Source: Clostridia bacterium
GTDB taxonomy: Bacteria; Bacillota; Clostridia; Oscillospirales; CAG-272
DNA: 50,358 bases
Assembly (NCBI GenBank): GCA_017456985.1
Contig: JAFTIH010000030.1
Coordinates: 1-50,358 of the forward strand
Direction: 5' to 3'
Part shown: one piece after another, positions 48,574 to 50,358 of the stretch
Position numbering within the stretch: the first letter of the stretch is position 1
Layout of the letters: every line of letters starts with the position of its first letter
Made by a program: the position numbers and the translations under genes
The notes under the pieces: generated by a model
Told to the model about the DNA's origin: nothing
Seen by the model: only the letters and a program-made list of their open reading frames with translations
Database searches by the model: none

Positions 48574-50130
48574 ATGAAGGTGCAGATTTGTAAAAAATAT
48601 CTTGTCTTTCCCGTGAACACGGCGGGAGAATACAAGGTTTTGACCTTTTACAAGGAGGACGAAGAGGTTTATCGCCTTCGTATAAAGCTTGAAGACCAAA
48701 AAGACAAGGTCAATTTTAATGCGTATATAGAGATGAGTCGCTTCTTGGGCGAGGAGCTGACGCTCGCGGTGGAGCCGGATATGATGATACCGTTCAGAGA
48801 AGCGGATGCCATCGATAAGGAAGGGCTATACCAAGAGCCCCTGCGTCCCAAGGCGCATTTTTCAACCAAAAACGGTTGGATCAACGACCCGAACGGACTC
48901 GTATATCAGAACGGCGTTTATCATATGTTCTATCAATACAATCCCGCTGAAAATCATTGGGAGAATATGCATTGGGGACACGCAGAAAGCACGGACCTGT
49001 TTCACTGGGAAGAAAAGGATATCGCTTTGTATCCCGACCACACGGGAACTATGTTTTCGGGGTGCGGCTTGGTGGATGAAAAAAATCTGTTAGGCTTGCA
49101 AACGGGCGATACGAAAACCTTGCTTCTTTACTACACGACGACCACGCCCTTCGTGCAGAGATTAGCCTATTCCACCGATAACTTTAAAACGGTAAAGCCC
49201 TTTCGCGAGAAAGAGGTAGTAGAGAATTTCTACGAATCTTTAAACCGAGACCCGAAGGTCGTTTATGCAGAGGATCTTGGGTGCTACCTTATGGCGATCT
49301 ATTTGCGCGAGGACGAGTTTGCCTTGCTCAAATCGAGCGATTTGGTCAATTGGGAGAAGTTCTTTGAGTTTCGTATACCGGGAGACTATGAGTTCCCCGA
49401 TATCTTAAAATTCGAGGATGAAGGCGTCCTGCGGTACGTCATAACGAGTTGCCACGATTTCTATATCGTCGGTCATTTTGAGGAAGGGCGCTTCATCATA
49501 GATCAAGATGTAAGATGCCTGCAAGTAGATACCATCGCGCAGGCAGGGCAAGCCATTAGCAATATGCCAGACGACCGATGCGTTAGAATTATTTGGTTGC
49601 GATGGCCCGACTTTGGACAGTCTTTTTGCGGGCAAATGAGCCTTCCTGCTGAATATAATATGGAAAAAATAAAGGGAGAGTACTATTTGTCCGCGCTTCC
49701 CATCAAGGAAATAGATACGCTCGTCGCATCCGAAAAGACTTTCGCAAATCAGTTTGTGGGGAAGGGCGACACCTTTAACGTTGATTTGTCTGCTTCTCCG
49801 TATTGGCTTCGCTTGCAGGGCGACGTTTTGGCTGCAGGACGTGTTTTCGTGACTCTTTTTGGACGGACACTCACCGTTGACTTTGATAAAAACCTTGTAG
49901 AATACGGCGGCACCGCCTGCCCTATCACCGTTGTCGGTGAAAAGTTAGATATCGTGGCGGTCATTGATACGGTGGGAGCAGAGATCTTCGCCGACAAGGG
50001 AAGAGTATATTTTGCATCCATAAACGCGCAAACGATACAGGATTACAGCCGCTCTTTTTGCGAGATCAAGTCTACGGTAGATTACACGTTTGACACGATT
50101 GAAATAAAGGAGCTGAAGTCTATTTGGTGA
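48574..50130 (+). CDS. Glycoside hydrolase family 32 beta-fructosidase
   Basis: The 518-residue enzyme hydrolyses beta-fructosides such as sucrose, its 6-phosphate or fructans. GH32 motifs are WINDPNG with nucleophile D105, RDPK with D226, and YEFPD with acid/base E273 in place of the common ECPD. An extra domain of about 90 residues precedes the five-blade propeller, and a C-terminal beta sandwich follows. No signal peptide is present, so it acts in the cytoplasm on an imported sugar; no transporter is in the island. AAAGGAGAAAAACG precedes the ATG. Confidence 0.93.
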   Translation: MKVQICKKYLVFPVNTAGEYKVLTFYKEDEEVYRLRIKLEDQKDKVNFNAYIEMSRFLGEELTLAVEPDMMIPFREADAIDKEGLYQEPLRPKAHFSTKNGWINDPNGLVYQNGVYHMFYQYNPAENHWENMHWGHAESTDLFHWEEKDIALYPDHTGTMFSGCGLVDEKNLLGLQTGDTKTLLLYYTTTTPFVQRLAYSTDNFKTVKPFREKEVVENFYESLNRDPKVVYAEDLGCYLMAIYLREDEFALLKSSDLVNWEKFFEFRIPGDYEFPDILKFEDEGVLRYVITSCHDFYIVGHFEEGRFIIDQDVRCLQVDTIAQAGQAISNMPDDRCVRIIWLRWPDFGQSFCGQMSLPAEYNMEKIKGEYYLSALPIKEIDTLVASEKTFANQFVGKGDTFNVDLSASPYWLRLQGDVLAAGRVFVTLFGRTLTVDFDKNLVEYGGTACPITVVGEKLDIVAVIDTVGAEIFADKGRVYFASINAQTIQDYSRSFCEIKSTVDYTFDTIEIKELKSIW

Positions 50131-50216
50131 GGCGCCCCAACGCCTTGCTTCGGTATAAAAATTGGTATAAAACCGGTATAAAACTTATTTTACAAGGCGT
50201 AAACTGTGAAAATTAG
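50131..50216 (+). pseudogene. Second integrase-tail-like frame with GGTATAAAA repeats
   Basis: Three GGTATAAAA direct repeats (50152, 50164, 50175) lie in a frame reading RYKNWYKTGIKLILQGVN then CEN and a stop. The repeats resemble arm-type sites coding integrase tails. ACGCCTTG / CAAGGCGT forms a wide inverted repeat around them. No integrase body is attached. Confidence 0.35.
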
Positions 50217-50304
50217 TGTACGAAATGCACAAAAAATACGCAAGATATTGAACGAAAGCACCAGTTTTTTATGATGTTTAACCAAGAGAATGCATTTGCT
50301 GAGT

Positions 50305-50350
50305 CCCTCCTAAGGGTTAGTTGTGAGTTCGATTCTCGCTGGGAGTGCCA
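50305..50350 (+). pseudogene. 3' half of the split tRNA-Arg (CCT)
   Basis: After the core CCCTCCTAAGGG come TTAG, a T arm GTGAG-TTCGATT-CTCGC, the acceptor 3' strand TGGGAGT, G and CCA. TGGGAGT pairs fully with GCTCTCA at 45105-45111, and GGGTT completes the anticodon stem AGCCC. Upstream sequence lacks any D arm. Confidence 0.8.
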
Positions 50351-50358
50351 TAAAATTC

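Larger units (their letters stand above)
45105..50350. mobile_element. Genomic island inserted in tRNA-Arg(CCT)
   Basis: The island sits between two copies of CCCTCCTAAGGG (45134-45145 and 50305-50316) at the anticodon arm of a split tRNA. It carries an intact tRNA-Arg(CCT), an AraC regulator and a four-gene sugar operon, all with more AT-rich codon use than the backbone. No complete integrase, relaxase or phage gene is present, so it is probably a decayed or non-autonomous element. Confidence 0.75.

Overview
The window looks like a chromosomal segment of an endospore-forming member of the Clostridia, probably a gut anaerobe. The evidence is the spoIIGA-sigE pair, spoVG, plsY, a CsaB-type pyruvyltransferase, the trmK-nif3 pair and many textbook sigma-A promoters (TTGACA, 17-nt spacer, TATAAT). 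Most genes are GC-rich with C/G-ending codons. Genus cannot be decided from sequence alone.

Layout. 1-9.5 kb is backbone: tRNA-Arg(CCG), a QueG-like Fe-S protein, a metallophosphoesterase/TIM-barrel fusion, a run with overlapping stops and starts (plsY, methyltransferase, tsaE, tsaB, rpiB), then purC and a CarD-like regulator on the minus strand and an rlmD-type rRNA methyltransferase. 9.5-13.5 kb is an accessory patch of lower GC. It holds a large symmetrical hairpin array in front of a four-helix-bundle (S23-like) gene, two orphan genes preceded by related repeats, a truncated gene remnant, and an HNH nuclease gene flanked by a 24-bp duplication of the 3' end of its neighbour. 13.5-26.5 kb returns to backbone: GDPD, DMT exporter, GNAT, DUF368 translocase, alpha-galactosidase, lnt, RluA, nadE, PHP phosphatase, eutH, MFS. 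At 26.6-26.9 kb there is a self-contained structured RNA with its own promoter, a predicted 12-bp pseudoknot and a terminator. 27-35 kb carries a large surface lipoprotein, a GT4-CsaB fusion, spoVG, murC and a HAD phosphatase. 35.6-45 kb holds spoIIGA-sigE (with a Spo0A-box-like promoter), DUF1858-trmK-nif3, tyrS, tRNA-Thr(CGT), rsmA, a minus-strand S24/S26 peptidase cluster, yceD-rpmF and two membrane proteins.

45.1-50.35 kb is a genomic island inserted in the anticodon arm of a tRNA-Arg(CCT) gene. The 5' half of the split tRNA lies at 45105-45145 and the 3' half at 50305-50350; rejoined at the shared 12-bp core they give a 75-nt tRNA with a complete acceptor stem and anticodon stem. An intact tRNA-Arg(CCT) lies inside the left end. 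The cargo is an AraC regulator diverging from an operon for an Rpe/AlsE-like epimerase, an HxlB-like SIS isomerase, a PfkB kinase and a GH32 fructosidase, a plausible route from a fructoside to fructose 6-phosphate. No complete integrase is present, but short frames resembling integrase C-terminal tails precede both right-hand tRNA sequences.

The strongest candidates for undescribed biology are the GCGATAT/ATATCGC hairpin ladder with its four-helix-bundle gene, the split tRNA-Arg hotspot, the pseudoknotted RNA, and the HNH insertion that rebuilds the 3' end of its target gene.
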